Source: Cloeon dipterum
Taxonomy: Eukaryota > Arthropoda > Insecta > Ephemeroptera > Baetidae
Length of the DNA: 64,000 nucleotides
Assembly: GCF_949628265.1 (NCBI RefSeq)
Contig: NC_088786.1
Coordinates: forward strand, 1,364,001-1,428,000
Direction of reading: 5' to 3'
Shown here: piece by piece, positions 34,995 to 48,400 of the stretch
How the letters are laid out: every line of letters begins with the position of its first letter
How positions within the stretch are numbered: position 1 is the stretch's first letter
Made by a program: the position numbers and the translations under genes
Notes under the pieces: model-generated
What the model was told of the DNA's origin: nothing
The model's input: the letters and a program-made list of their open reading frames with translations, nothing else
The model's database searches: none

Positions 34995-37900
34995 AACCAC
35001 GCGGGGGTGAGGCTATTTCAAATGACACTTTGCGCGTATACGCAGCATGCACCGTTGAAATCCCAACGGAGACCACGTGTGCGTCAGTAACGAGTTTTGT
35101 GCTCTCACTCTCTAATTTTATTACCAACACAAGCCGCGCACCGAAACAAATATGCGTGCAAACGGAAAAGTTGCCGACTTTCGAAACGGGGACAGCTGCT
35201 GACGACCATGTTTTGTATGCGGACGCGTGTGTCACATCTCACAGAAATGTGTGAGCACACCCAAACGAGACAGAATTCAATAAATATGACCACTTGTTGG
35301 AGCCGTGTGGAAACAATTCGATTTTATGCGTACAATTTCGTTAGAAGTGGAGCATCCAGCATGTATAGTAAAGAATAATGGGGACTCTTCTCATATTCCA
35401 AACATGAATTCTTTGCAACTTTTTACCAAACTATTAATTAAAAATTGTTTTGCTATAAATGAATTTAGACGCATTCATTGTTAGGGTTGGAATTTATAAT
35501 ACAGTTTTTTTTTGCTTTTTGATTTCAAGTTAGCAATTTAATTAATTTGAGCCACTTTTAGAATGATTATAAGTCATCTTTAGAATTCATAACCTACTAA
35601 AATCACCTGAGAATGCTGTTAAACACATAAAAATCGCTCGAAATGTTGTACTAAAAATTCCCTTGTGTAATTAATTTTCGTCTAAAACGAAATAATCCGG
35701 GGAACAAAGTTTATCCCCTTATAGAACGATTTTATAAAGAGTTCGTTGGTATAACGGGTGAAAGAACGTCTAAACTGACTTCAAAGCTGTCTAATTAGGC
35801 CCGTGACTGTTAAACAAATTCACCATTCTCGTCGTAAAAGTGTCCAAAATGACCAACCCTGTGTTGAATCGTTTGTATGTGCATCATCCGATTGTTTTGA
35901 GAGCTTATCGTTGAGCCCGTTGAGCTACATAGTTCTATCGATCTTACAATAAGTAGGCGTTGTGAATCGAACAAATTGGGAAGCAACCCTTGCCACCACA
36001 CTGGGCAAAGCAATTCTCAAAGAACACATTATTCCATTTCCGACCAGGTTCCAATCTCAAATGAGCGGCGAGTCGGGAAGTGTCCTTTGAGGACAAGGTC
36101 AGAGAGCACACACTGACCCTCGTCAAGTGCAGTTAAGTAGCTGTCGACTGCGACTGTGAGCTCGGTGCCAGGTGTGGCCAGCCGGCAAACTCGAGCAATC
36201 ATTGCGGAGGAAGAGTAAATTGACAGGAGATTACGCGTTCGCTGTTTGCTGCCGAAGCTGTAATTTTTTTTTAAAGAGACCATCTGTTCCAGAGGAGTAA
36301 AATCTCCTGCTTTTCGCAATGATAAGAAAGACGTGTGTCTTCTGCTAATGCAGCTTGTTCTTTTCCGGGGCTCTTTGCATGTTGTGATTTATGTTTACAA
36401 GGGCTTTGCGCCTTCAGCGATGGCGGCGGCAACTTTTTTGCCGCAGTAAATAAAACGGCTTCATTACTTTCGCCGCGCACGCTTTTTCCGCTCTGACGAG
36501 TCCAACATATGTTAAAAGTGCACACACCGCGTTTCCTGGCCCCCATTACGTGTTATTAAAGCAAGAATTTTTTGCCGCGATGTTTTTGATGCGCCGGCGG
36601 GTGCCATCGATCCGTCTTTTTTCAAGTAAATGTCACGCGCAGTCGAAAANNNNNNNNNNNNNNNNNNNNNNNNNNNNNNNNNNNNNNNNNNNNNNNNNNN
36701 NNNNNNNNNNNNNNNNNNNNNNNNNNNNNNNNNNNNNNNNNNNNNNNNNNNNNNNNNNNNNNNNNNNNNNNNNNNNNNNNNNNNNNNNNNNNNNNNNNNN
36801 NNNNNNNNNNNNNNNNNNNNNNNNNNNNNNNNNNNNNNNNNNNNNNNNNNNNNNNNNNNNNNNNNNNNNNNNNNNNNNNNNNNNNNNNNNNNNNNNNNNN
36901 NNNNNNNNNNNNNNNNNNNNNNNNNNNNNNNNNNNNNNNNNNNNNNNNNNNNNNNNNNNNNNNNNNNNNNNNNNNNNNNNNNNNNNNNNNNNNNNNNNNN
37001 NNNNNNNNNNNNNNNNNNNNNNNNNNNNNNNNNNNNNNNNNNNNNNNNNNNNNNNNNNNNNNNNNNNNNNNNNNNNNNNNNNNNNNNNNNNNNNNNNNNN
37101 NNNNNNNNNNNNNNNNNNNNNNNNNNNNNNNNNNNNNNNNNNNNNNNNNGCCTAGATAAAATTAAAAAAAAATGCAACACGAAACTAAACCTTGCTTGCT
37201 GGAGAGGCATTAACGTCATCAAAGCTTTGAGAAATTAACGCTGTTTTCCATTTTATGTACCATCAGTAAAAAAATATTTATTATATTTTCTCTCCAGAGA
37301 ACTTCAAGATTCTGTTTCCTCCCCTTGCCGCTCATCTTTAGTAAGGAGAAACCTCTTAATGGTCCTCTGAGCTGCACAAGCAAGCTCCTTTTATTTCCTA
37401 ATTCGGCGTCGTTCGGCTCCGCCATAAAAGACGTCTCTGCTGACTTTCAAGTTCATTCAGGTGCATAAATTTTTTAAACGACCTGTCGCCTTCATCTCTT
37501 TCCAACTACGCTCGAGTCCATTTAGTTGCACTCTGGGTACGCCGGTCGGTACGCCGAAATTACGCACAGACCGTTTATTTTTCTATTGTGTTTTTATAGC
37601 CGGTATATAGTATACTGCTAAACGCGCGCCAGAGTTTGCTCTCATAACATTTCTTTTGCACCGTTCCCGGCAACCCCTTCGGCGGGTCGCGCGTGTGTGT
37701 GCTCAAGCGCTGGAATTTTGCTCCATTTCTATATGACAGAACATAAACCGAGCGACTATTGTACGGAACGGCAGATTTTAGCTCTCTTTTCGCAGCTGCT
37801 GGACAAGCAGGCTTTTTATTTCAGTTTATATTAATACTAGAGGCAAATGTCGGCGCACACAATGGGCCGACGCGAATAAAAAGACTCGCTCGTCCTCTGT

Positions 37901-39558
37901 GCAGTCCTTCGGTCCGACAAACTTTATGTTGTCACTGCGAGCCGATTCCTGCTTTCACTTTGACAGCCGAATTTGTTTCCCGAATAAAGCTTGGCGAAAT
38001 CGGAAATCGATGGCTGCATTACAGGCCCCATCGCGGCAGCATGTGTGCATGCTACAACAGTATCGGCATTATTTGCGACTTTATGAGCTGGACATGATGA
38101 AATGCTGCTGCGAACGCGATTCTCTTGCGCCTGGAACATGCATTCCATTTCAACGAACCACTTCATAACCCGAAGTTTATACAAACCCTAATAAAATAGG
38201 TTTCAATTTGGCCCTTTCCTGCCTTTTTTGACGAAAATGTCACCAAATCTCTGATTCTAACTCTCAGTATTGCAAAATTAACAAACCGTTAGCTTTTTTT
38301 CAATCTAATCTGACCAGCGGATGGGTTTTGAGGGTGTTTATCCTTCACCCCCAATTTTAATTTCAACCTAACTTGAAGTTAATACGAAGCTTCAATTTGG
38401 CCCTTTCTGCTTTCTCAAAAACTTTTCTCTCATCCTATGAGGCGAAAAATCCATCCCTGATATAGCAAAGGATAATCCACAAGCTTCACAGCTCAGCCAG
38501 CCGCTCCCCTGCACTCCGACTCCACTAATTGACTCCCACTTCCTCTCTTAGTATCTAGGGAAGGGCTGCACAATTTGATTAGGCGCACAATTTACCTATA
38601 TAGGGGCTGCTTTATTTGTTTCGAGAGACTGACTGCAATAAAAGCGACTTTGATATTCCTATGCTCGAGTTCGCAGCCTTGTTTTAGTGTTTGCAGAGGA
38701 CTGTGCTAATAAATAAGAGCCGGGGCGTGCAGATAAAGCCGGCAGCGCGCGGAGGTAATTTTTTAGAACAAATGAGACTAGTTTGCCCTGCCACCTGCGC
38801 AACTGCTGCTTTTTATCCTTCAAAAGCCGTGGCTGCAGATTTGCGATGGAATCCATCTCATATGCGCGAATTATTCATGAGTTTCGTTCGACGGACGCAA
38901 TGCTTTTTTACCCTTTTGGGACGCTGAAGTACAAGAACCGTCAGAGAGGCTTCGAAGTTTTAGATCGAAGCATAAAACGGGATGGAGGGCAGTGGGAAGG
39001 GGCTGTTACCGGATTCTTGCAACTCCAGAGGCCTAATTAACAAAAGCGCTGAGTTGTTCACACCCTCTTGGCGGCCCTTCCGTCGGACGTGATTTTTTTG
39101 CGACACCTGTTTGAACCGAAAATCGGACGGAAAGTGCACTAGAGGTCTCCCGAGTCGATTAATATTTCACGCTCCAACGAGGCAATCTTTGTTCAAGGAA
39201 AGCCTTTTTAATGGAGATAAATTGACTGCGCTCGTGAAAGAGCTTTTTTACTGTTTGCCCGCCGAGTGAAATTACGAGCCAGAAATGATTAGCAACTCGA
39301 AAGGCTGTTAAGCGAAAAAGTTCATCAGATGGGAAAACACAGCTTCAGATGTTAAATTAAGTCTCAATTTTACTCTGTAATTTAATCGGCGTTCTTGAAT
39401 AGCTTTTCTGCAGTGCCGCTGGCCCATAATTTCAATGAGAAAAGGTTTAAGCGGGTATAGTGAACGGAAAATTTCAAACTGGATTTTAACTACAGGTATG
39501 ACTAGCAAAAAATTGACAGTTTGTTTTGGAAAACTTTGAGACCTTAGTGTGCCATCTC
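34995..39558. other. Gene-poor stretch with assembly gap
   Basis: No coding exon was recognised. It contains the 500-N gap at 36650-37149 and, at about 38190-38440, a diverged fragment related to the 34.5-kb element, plus a local duplication of caatttggccctttc (about 38202 and 38393). TATA-like strings near 37600 lack other promoter evidence. Confidence 0.5.
36650..37149. other. Assembly gap (500 N)
   Basis: An exact 500-base run of N, probably a fixed-size scaffold gap, so its true length is unknown. Reading frames across it are meaningless. Confidence 0.99.
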
Positions 39559-39681
39559 TAGGGATGTGCAAAAATAATCGATTTAGCAAAGAAATAATCG
39601 ATTATTATAGTCAGAAATTTAGAGGCAAATAATCTATCAAATAATCGGTTTCATATGTTCCTAAAGGCAATACATATATAC

Positions 39682-39746
<65 letters not shown>

Positions 39747-40136
39747 TTAAAAAAACGCTATTATTCAAGAATGCTCGGTATATTTCAAAAAACTGAAATG
39801 GGGTGCAGTGCACCCCGTTTCAGAATTTTAAAGAATGCTATTTATCAAGAATACTTTAATAAATTAGTTTCGGCCACCTCTCTGCTGCTTAAAACATTGA
39901 ATCACGTTGAGCGGTTTTCGACGAAATAATGAGAAAATCCCCATTTTTTCAAAATCAGATAATAATCGCTTTTTAAATGGGTGATAATCGAAAAATAGTC
40001 GGTTTGGATGAAATAATCGGAAAAAATCCGATTTTGAAAATCAGTCAAAATGCTTACAAATTCGTACTCATTTGATAGTCCGGACATCATAAACGCAAAA
40101 GAAAAAATAATCGATAATAGGTTCTGCACAACCCTA
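39559..40136 (-). mobile_element. hAT-like non-autonomous transposon, copy 2 (inverted relative to copy 1)
   Basis: It starts TAGGGATGTGCAAAAATAAT and ends GCACAACCCTA. The flanks gccatctc (39551-39558) and gctatctc (40137-40144) form an 8-base target duplication with one mismatch, as expected for hAT. The interior is the reverse complement of 17118-17776. It contains an (AT)n tract. There is no transposase. Confidence 0.85.
39691..39744. repeat. (AT)27 microsatellite inside the hAT-like copy
   Basis: A pure AT dinucleotide run preceded by gtgtgtgt. It is absent from copy 1, so it expanded after insertion or in a sublineage of the element. Confidence 0.95.
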
Positions 40137-41080
40137 GCTATCTCCCCGAATTGTTATTTAAAAAATTATAGTTAATAGAATTATCATAAAATTTGATGTC
40201 CTTGGTAAAAAGGTAAAGGTATTCGAGAAATTGCTCTTTATAAACTCGATAAAATACGAATTTTCCGTGTTTTGCAAATACTGCCAACTCCAAATCTCGG
40301 GTTCTAAACATCAGAATTGTAAAATACATACAGCTAAAGAGTTTATGTCTCAAAGCAGTGTTCAAAATTGTGGCGTAAAATACGAAAAATGAAAAAAATT
40401 TGCTATGCAATCTAAATATGTAAATTTCGTAGAGTTTTTGCCAATTTTGTCCTCCCATCTCATTAATCCCCTGACGTTGATTGGTTCAAACTAAAAAAGC
40501 AAAAGGACGGCGCCTATTTTAAATTTCACGACTTTCTACATACTGTGTGCACATTTTCTGCTTGTGTTTTGAATGGTATCGACGCATTTTCTCAACTGAC
40601 AGGTTTGTGCCGTACGTGCCTGTGGGACCTCTCAATATTAGTGAACGTATTGAACAAGACTGCCGCCTCCGCCGCAGGCAGACTCCGACATTTTATTCAG
40701 AATTCTCCGGCACACTCGGCCGAGGGAGTGGTTGTTGGTATTCGCAACGGCACACTCCACCCGCGCACCACCACTTACTTACGAATTCCGTGTACCTAAT
40801 GCCGGCCGGGTACTATATTAATGCCTCGCCGGTGCGCCGCTTCTTCCGCGCGGACTCGGAATCGTGAAATATTGCCAGGCGCGTATTAGAATTCGTACTG
40901 CCGCTCTCGGGATATATCTGAGGAGGAGCCGTGCCCATAAAACCGGTTTGATATCAATTTTACTTTGTCAATCTCGGCAAATTTATTCGTGATATAAGAC
41001 AACCTTATACGTAAGCCTTAAACAAAAGCACTTGAGCAAAGGATTTTTCATAAAGTCGTTCAAAATTATGTCATGGGATT

Positions 41081-41504
41081 TTTAAAGACCGTCTTTGAAA
41101 AAGTTTCTGAGCGCACCAATCGATTCTTGAGGGTCGAATTAGGTAAAGTGGATAATTTTCCGACCAAAAAGTCCAGCGCGACGTGCGTAGCACAAGTATG
41201 TATAACTTTTTTCCTGCCAAAACAATATGAATGCGAGAATTGCGCATGCGTCAGAGCTGGTTTGAGCACTTGCAGAGAGACCGCCTGTACGAATGACTTC
41301 TTTGCCAGATCCAGCCAGCTCTGACGCATGCGCACTTCTCGCATATACGTTCATATATTTATGTATTATTGTTTGGTGGGAAAAAAAGTTCTACTTGCGC
41401 TACGCACGTCACGCTTAACGTCGGAAAAAAATCCTCTGTACCTTAATTCGACCCTCAAGAATCGATTGGTGCGCTCAAAAACTTCATCAAAGGCTGTCTT
41501 TAAT
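41081..41504. mobile_element. Foldback element with about 185-base arms
   Basis: The left arm contains gcgcaccaatcgattcttga gggtcgaatt, gcgacgtgcgtagcacaagt and gcgcatgcgtcagagctgg. The right arm carries the reverse complement of each block, in mirror order, after a loop of roughly 60 bases (about 41263-41319). The block caatcgattc...gggtcgaat recurs in the foldback at 63.2-63.7 kb. There is no ORF of note. Confidence 0.8.
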
Positions 41505-43967
41505 AAACTTCGACAGTAATATATTTGAAAAATTGCCAGACTCCAGCACATCAACACAAGGAAATTGCATCCTAAATAAAAGATCGGAGCACTCTGCAAT
41601 CTTGCCCGACAAAATCATCATTAAGTAACATTATCTGTTGGTGCGGCTGGAAAAGTGGGAAGTTGGAGGAATTCGTGCGTCTGGCTAATGAAGTGGTGCA
41701 CTCGAGGGCAACTTTCGGCCCGTGCCACCTGCCTGAAACACAATATTATTCGACGGGGGATTGTAAGAGGGTCATTCTCGTAAATAAGCGCGCAGAGGAC
41801 GCGGAGGGCGAGGGAGGAAAATTCTCGGATGCTGACGAGCGAGCGAGCGCGTCGAGTGGCCCTAAATTCAGTTTAACTGCCGCAGCGAACCCAATTTCGA
41901 CGGTCCTGTGTTGCTGACAGGCTTGTTAAATTATATTTTTACACGCGGCGGCAGATGAGCGATCTTTTATGCTATGCACTCGCACACACATCAACGAGGT
42001 GGCTGTGCTAAAGACAAGCAAATCTTGTTGACGGTCGGTGTGCCTTTGAAAGTGAAAGAAAACAAACCTCCGAGGAGAATATTCATTGTGCCTTTCCTGA
42101 GCCTCTGAGGATTCGCAACAGTGCGTTTCAATTAACGCAGAGAAAGCTCGTTTTATTTTTAATCACGTCACTACAACAACACGTCTTTTGTTCTCGAATG
42201 AGTTTGTTAACTCACCAAACACATGGCACGTGGGAAAAGCAACTTTGCCACGAGCTAGATAACTCATTTTGCTTGAAACTTTTTACGAGATTCCGCGGAG
42301 GAGTTGTCTAACAATAACAAGAGCGCCGAAAATGGTGAATCCACCTCTGCGATTGGCCTCGAACCCTTTTGGCTCGCTGTTAGTGGTATTAAATTTTACT
42401 TTGAAATAGCAAGAAGCCTTTTTAAGCTGTCTGGAGAGGCAATCGCACTCGGGCTGAGATTGAAAATAAACAAATGCTCAGTTAAGTGGTACAATTTATC
42501 GGAAGTGAATCGGTTTAGTCTTTCATAGCCTCCACTCAGCAGACGCGTGTGCAAACAAATCTAAACGACTGCATATAAAAAAGTTTTTCGCAACCATCAA
42601 CGGAATCGGTTTTTTTAATGAAATGGTGGATCCGAAGCTTGCTTCATCTCCAGGGAATCGATTCAATTAAAATATATCGAGCCGGAGCAACTGACAGCGA
42701 AAAACTCACCGACCTAAAAACCAGCACAAACCTTTTTTCTCTTTCATTGCTTTTAGATTGGGTAAAGCACACACACCGGCGACGGAAAGATTGTTTAGAT
42801 AGAAACAGCAACTTTTCTCTGCACGTTCCTTTCAGCTTCTTTGAAACTGTCCCAGCACGAGAAGAGAATTGCAACGTCTGTCGAGCAGAGTGCAAGCTGA
42901 GGTTTATTAGAGAAAAATAAATTCCTATACGGAAAGCAATAATGTCCCCAAGAATAGCAGGGATGTGTGTAAACAATAAACCCTCGCAACTGAGCGATAA
43001 ATCAGTGTTCTTTAAGGACGCTGAGCACAATGGCGCATAAAACCAAAGTTTCACAGCAGCGTAGGCGGAAATAAAAAGAGCGTTGAACTCGAACAGGCAC
43101 CTGCAGCACCGTTGGCGCGTTTGCATTTGTATGTATGGGTCCGCGGAAACGTGCCGTGCATGCAAATTCGTCGGAGCAATGCTAAACCGGCAGCTCTCGA
43201 AAAAGTCTGTGTCGTGGATGGCTGCGTTATTGGCAGAATTAATTAACACTCTCGGTAGACGGGGGCAAAATTCAATTATATACACGCTCACTGCAAAGTG
43301 CACGTCAGTGAAACAAAAAACACAGCCGCGCACTTTCATCGGAACTATAGAGGAACTATTCACGTCTGTTTTCAAACAATAAAGCTGACGCGCCTTTTTT
43401 CCTAAAGAAAACTACGAGAGCGTGAAGCAAAAAATGTCTAGAACACTTTGTCGGGCGGGAAAAATTCAATGTTGTACAGCGACCGAAATTCTGTGGTTGC
43501 TCCCGCATCAAAGGGACGTCTGAAGTGTTCGCATGCAGCAGCGTTTATAATATCATTTTGACACTTGGCAAGAATGCCTGTCGTCCTTTTACGGACAATC
43601 GATGATAGGAAGCGCCCACCCAGGAAATTGAATCGTATATCTCGATGTTTTGGGGATGCAATTGTTCTTGCTAAACATAAGTTCCCCTTCAGCTGGGCCA
43701 ACACAAACATAAATTGAGCGCGCACAACCTCTGGACCGAACGCAGGATATTCGTTGTACATAATACATTATGTTGCGCGAAAGCTTCTTTCTCACTCATA
43801 AATTTTTTATCCCTCCTGGGACGTCGAAAAAGTGCTGCTAAAACCCAGGAGAGCTGCGAACTCATGTCGAAATTTCGCAATATTTGAGTAAAATGAAAAA
43901 GTAGATTTTTTCAGATTTTGCTACCTGCTTTTTCCCACTCTCGAAAATATATTCATCATTTTAACAA

Positions 43968-44285
43968 GCCCATTCGGCTCGAATTCTTAGGAGGATGAAG
44001 CATTTCTGGAATCTCCCAATATCAGAGATGGCACAAGGCGACTAATTAATTGAATATAAATGCTAGAAAAGCTCAACGGGCTGGTAGGAGGCGCCACTAG
44101 CAGGTTTTCGCTCCATTCCAGCGGCTTTCTGGCGTTTCAATCAAAGACCTCGGTGCGGGAAGGCGAAAAGATGGCCACGATTGGGCCCAAGCTCCTCTGC
44201 GGCCACTCGGGCCCCGAGTTATCCACGCGCCGGAGTTGTTGGGCTCATAGCCCACGGGATGCGCTGAACAGAGGTTAAAGAATGA
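43968..44285 (+). mobile_element. Retroposon-like repeat R2, copy 2 (5' half)
   Basis: Matches 30837-31080 through ggctcgaattcttagg, agatggcacaagg, aagctcaacgggctgg and tggcgtttcaatcaaagacc tcggtgcggg. It then diverges. Same orientation as copy 1. Confidence 0.55.
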
Positions 44286-44619
44286 CGGTATAAATCATGT
44301 CTCACATAAACTCTCCAATCTCACTTTTATATATAAAAAACAGATCCTGCAAAACAAGTACGAAGTGAATTGTGTCATGAATAAAATAGGGGTTATTTCT
44401 TGCGTAAAAGAAGCAAAACAAGACATTGAAAGATAATACAATAAGAAGAAATTGTATCTCGTTTCTTTTTGCGTGTCTCATTCTTTTTATTTCTTCATGC
44501 AAACGAGACTAACTCAAATTCTACGTAATACAATAAGCCTTCCATTTAGATTTTCCAGAACAAACCAAATCCTTTGGGGGTGGAAATAAAAACCTGTTCT
44601 CTGTGAACAGTCGTTTTTA

Positions 44620-45000
44620 TGGTGTGCCGTACGTTTGGCAAGCGCCGCTAAGTACGGTGTTCACGCGTCACAAAGTACGAAAGGTCGGCGCTGAAGTAAA
44701 AATTCTAATTTTCCCTGTGAGCACAATCCGTGGTGTCGCGCCGAGCGGATTTCGCGGCGAGCGCAGTTGATATTTGGGAGTAATTTGCATACGGCCCGTC
44801 CCCGGAGGTCACAAAGAGTGCGTGCGCCGGGCAACTTTCGCTCCCGCCGCCGACGAACGAGCCGGGGGTTGAACGAGCGTCGGGGGTGCAGGCGGCGCCA
44901 CTCTCTGCGCCCTGTCCGACCCTCGGTTGCGTCTCCGGTGCACAGATGGTGCCGCGCTCGGACTCATTTCGTAGTCAGCACGGCGGGCAACTTTCGCAAT
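44620..45000. other. GC/CpG-rich island, role unknown
   Basis: A block clearly more GC-rich than its surroundings, with many CpGs and ending near gcgggcaactttcgcaatat. A short ATG-initiated frame at 44946 lacks a convincing donor. It may be an unrecognised promoter or an exonic island, or composition drift next to R2 repeats. Confidence 0.35.
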
Positions 45001-45224
45001 ATAATTCAAATGAGCCTGTTGACTGGCTTTCACAGAGATTATTAATTTTAATATGCATGACTTTATTTATGATCCTCTGTATTTTAATTTTTAATACCTC
45101 TCCCCAGTCTCGTGCTGGTTTGACTGGTGTAGCCTCGTTAAAAAATAACTTATTTTTGATAAATGCTAAAAATTCAGATGTATTTTTGACGTACATTGTA
45201 CGTAAATATTGTACGTAAATAAAA

Positions 45225-45475
45225 GTATGCGTTACTTGCTGGTTTGCACCTTTCCAGCATGCGTGATTTGGCTTCACGGGACAAATGTCTAGCGTTTCAA
45301 TACAGTCCTCGGTGCGGAGGCAAGTGGCCATTGAGTGGGCTGGGTCCCTGTGCGGCCTTGTTGCGCCCATGTTACCCGTTCGCGGTGTTATTGGGACCCG
45401 GGTTTCAGCATTCGTGCCAGTGCAGGGCGCGCCCTTCCCAGTCCTCGGACAGGGATTAAAAGAGCAAAAAAATGT
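45225..45475 (+). mobile_element. Retroposon-like repeat R2, copy 3 (3' half)
   Basis: Nearly colinear with 31000-31240 through gcacctttccagcatg, gtcctcggtgcggaggcaag, ggtgttattgggacccgggt and the A-rich end gggattaaaagagcaaaaaa. It looks like a 5'-truncated insertion. Confidence 0.75.
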
Positions 45476-48400
45476 TCTTCTCTTTTCCGATGCCTTCATA
45501 TATTATTTTACAAGATAGAGCAGCTTTTTACTTTATAAAAAAATTGTAAACCACCCCCTACATGAAGACTATTGGTATTTTGACCAAAGAGAGTGCGAGA
45601 TTCGATGAAATTAGGTCCTAAATTAAGTTTCTTGCGGCGAAACACATCTGAAACAACACCAATAACGCTCCCGTTCAAAGAAAATAGAATTAACTTAGAA
45701 TTTCCACCCTTGGGGAGGAGGGGTTGGCTCTCATCCCTCCGGCAATGACATCGATATATTGAATTGAATTTTTTTTAATATAGTTTTGGTTAGCACTTAA
45801 ATTGTTTTATTAAAAAAAATCTTGATTTTCAGGGTTCAATAACATGATTTTCTTCTCAAAAATAAGATAAAATTATCAGTGAATGGTTTATTTATTTTAA
45901 GATAAAATAATTAAATAACTCCATACAATTTTTGATAATGTTGTTTCCTTGTGTATAAACCACACTTTGGCTATACAGGATGTTCGAAATTGTATGTAAT
46001 AGGGTATGCCTGATTTTTTTGGAAATGGCCACCAATGGCAACTTGTTTGGCGTCTAATTTAGTACATTTTACTCAGAAATAAATATTTGTGCCCGTGCAA
46101 AAAAGGCAATTTATTTAATCAAATTTTTTAGGTAGCGATATAGGATTACCAGCAAATTTTGTTAAAATCTGAGAACCCAAGGTGTCGTCAATGTTTATTT
46201 CTAACCTGTCGTAAATCGTATTTTGCAATAAAAATAAAATATTTTATCGTCTCTCATCTATCTGGTATCAGCAAAATTCAGTTCAATTAGAGCAAACACG
46301 TTAGTAACAGTAAAGTAACAGAGCGTGTCAATGGGATATTTTTACCTTTACGTGCAGCTATTTTCAACGCTATAACTTTTGTTATTGTAGAATAAAAGAA
46401 ACACACGCGCGGACTTCAATTTGTATGCAAATTAGATTCCAACTAGGAAGAGGCACAAAAACAATTATTATTTAACAACTTGAGTCCGACAGTCGGGCTG
46501 AATATGCAAAGCGTATGCAATTGCTGAATAATATTGCTCATTCATGAAATAGAATCGAAAAAAAAAATAACAGATCATGCCTGGGAAATTGTTCCGCGCG
46601 ACTGTAGGAATTTTTATATCCACCAGCTGCTCAATTTACAAAGCAAATGAAGCTCGACGAATAACAATTAATTTCAGTCAAGCGTTAAAAACAATTTAGC
46701 ATGAGATTCAATGGGAACGGGACTTTTTGTTTGAAAAAAAAATGCATAGCCGCAAGCAGAGCGCGCAGCCGCTGCGGTGCATTATCGTAATTACCGAGGG
46801 AAACTCCACCTGCATGCGTCTTCATGATGAGGGTACTCATTAAAAAAATGTTGCAAACCCCTTAAAGCTCAACCAACGCATTTACCTCGTTCTCTGGCTT
46901 TTAGCATGCCAAGTTTTGCGAGCAAAAGTTCATTTTATTGGTAATCAACAGTTTTTCTTCTTGCCTGCAGTTGAAACGCACAGCCGAGTTGCAGTTTTTA
47001 TTTTAAATAATTTCATGAAAATGAAATTAGGCCTTCAGCCTCTCTGAAAATCTAATTATCTTCGAGCTAACCAAATTACACGCGTATAGAATGGGAGACT
47101 GGCTGCTGGAGGATATTAATTCTAAGCTAATCGAGTTTGCAGCAAACTGCGTGTCGTCAGAATATCGAGCACCTCTTCAGAAGCAAACAAATTTGCAGCA
47201 AAAGCGCGTCGCGACATGAATGTCACCCTTTGCCCTCCTCTGCGAGCTAACGAAATTTAGCGCGGAATGTTTGCCAACGCTGTTTTACTCGGAGTGCTGT
47301 TTGTCGTGCCAACTACAGTATTCAAGTTAGAAATTAGGTTTGGAAATAGCAACAATGGTTGCGATTTGTTCAGGCCAACAATTAGCAACATTTTGCATTG
47401 TTCGTAGAGTTTATTGGTGAATAAATTTAGCAAAATCAGGACAGGATTTTAACAGTTAAATTTTGATTTAGATTCCTCAAGTCGCAATGTAATGTACTAC
47501 TGGTGTGCGAATTTTGAGGAAAAACTCCCTAAATTGTGAAATGAATCGTGATTTTAAAATTTATGCTCGCCGCTTGATTACAATGTAAGCTTTTGAGCCG
47601 ATTTACTCAAAACTTTAAAAGGCAACCTGGAAAGTTTGTAGCTTTTTCCTCATTTTTATATAGTAGCATTATTAATAAAAGCATCCCGAAAGAAAAGCTC
47701 CTTCTCTTCCTCCCCTGTCGAGCTTGAACACACACCATAGTTGAAATATGAATTGTTAATTGGCTCATTATAATCAATTAGTCCCTGTGCGAGGCAGAGC
47801 CGACGAGGCAAACAAGAGTCGTTTGATGAGTCGTGCATAATCGCGTCTGTAATCATCTCGCGGCGACGTTTGCATGAATGATCTGCGCACTTTGCATGAT
47901 TTTCGTGTCTCCTTTGAAGTAGCACGGAGTGGTGCCAGGTATATTCTGTGTCCCTGCTAATGTTGTTTGCGTGTCGCGGACAATGGTGGCAATTTCCCGG
48001 CTTCAACCAGGCATCAACAAGTTCTGGCGCACGACATGCTTTTTCACCTGCGAGACTAACAAGCGGCGCAAAGCTCGGCGAACCAGATTTTCCGCGTACG
48101 CGTACGACGCAAAGAAAGCAGGCTTGTGATTGCAATTACTCGGCGCAAACACACGGCTTTTGATCTGCGAAACAGCTGGCAGGAGAAGAAAGGGACGTGT
48201 ACTATTTAAATTAGCTGTTTGATTTGCATGGCAATTCGTGCACGTCGTCGCCGCTGGATAATGGAAATGTGAGTGAGCTGTATTTCATTTTCGTCTATTT
48301 CTGCGGCGCAGACATGCAAGAGCACTATCTCGCGCCGCGCTGCTATACAAATAAATGCGCCCCGCTGTGGTAATCTCCGAAATAGCGCCCGACGCGTTCT

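Noticed and set aside
35890..35980. tRNA-like string (reverse complement TGTAGCTCAACGGGCT resembles an A-box)
   Set aside because: No matching acceptor stem, anticodon arm or T-loop GGTTCRANTC could be placed.
36512..37238. Open frames of about 200 codons spanning the N run
   Set aside because: They are made almost entirely of unknown residues from the assembly gap.
37590..37640. TATA-like strings (tatatagtatact) with nearby CpGs as a promoter
   Set aside because: No initiator, no ATG with a donor downstream, and the region adjoins the gap. Such strings are common in AT-rich DNA.
47656..48135. 159-codon minus-strand ORF
   Set aside because: Its 3' part overlaps repeat R1, the amino-acid composition is unstructured, and no splice or promoter context supports it.
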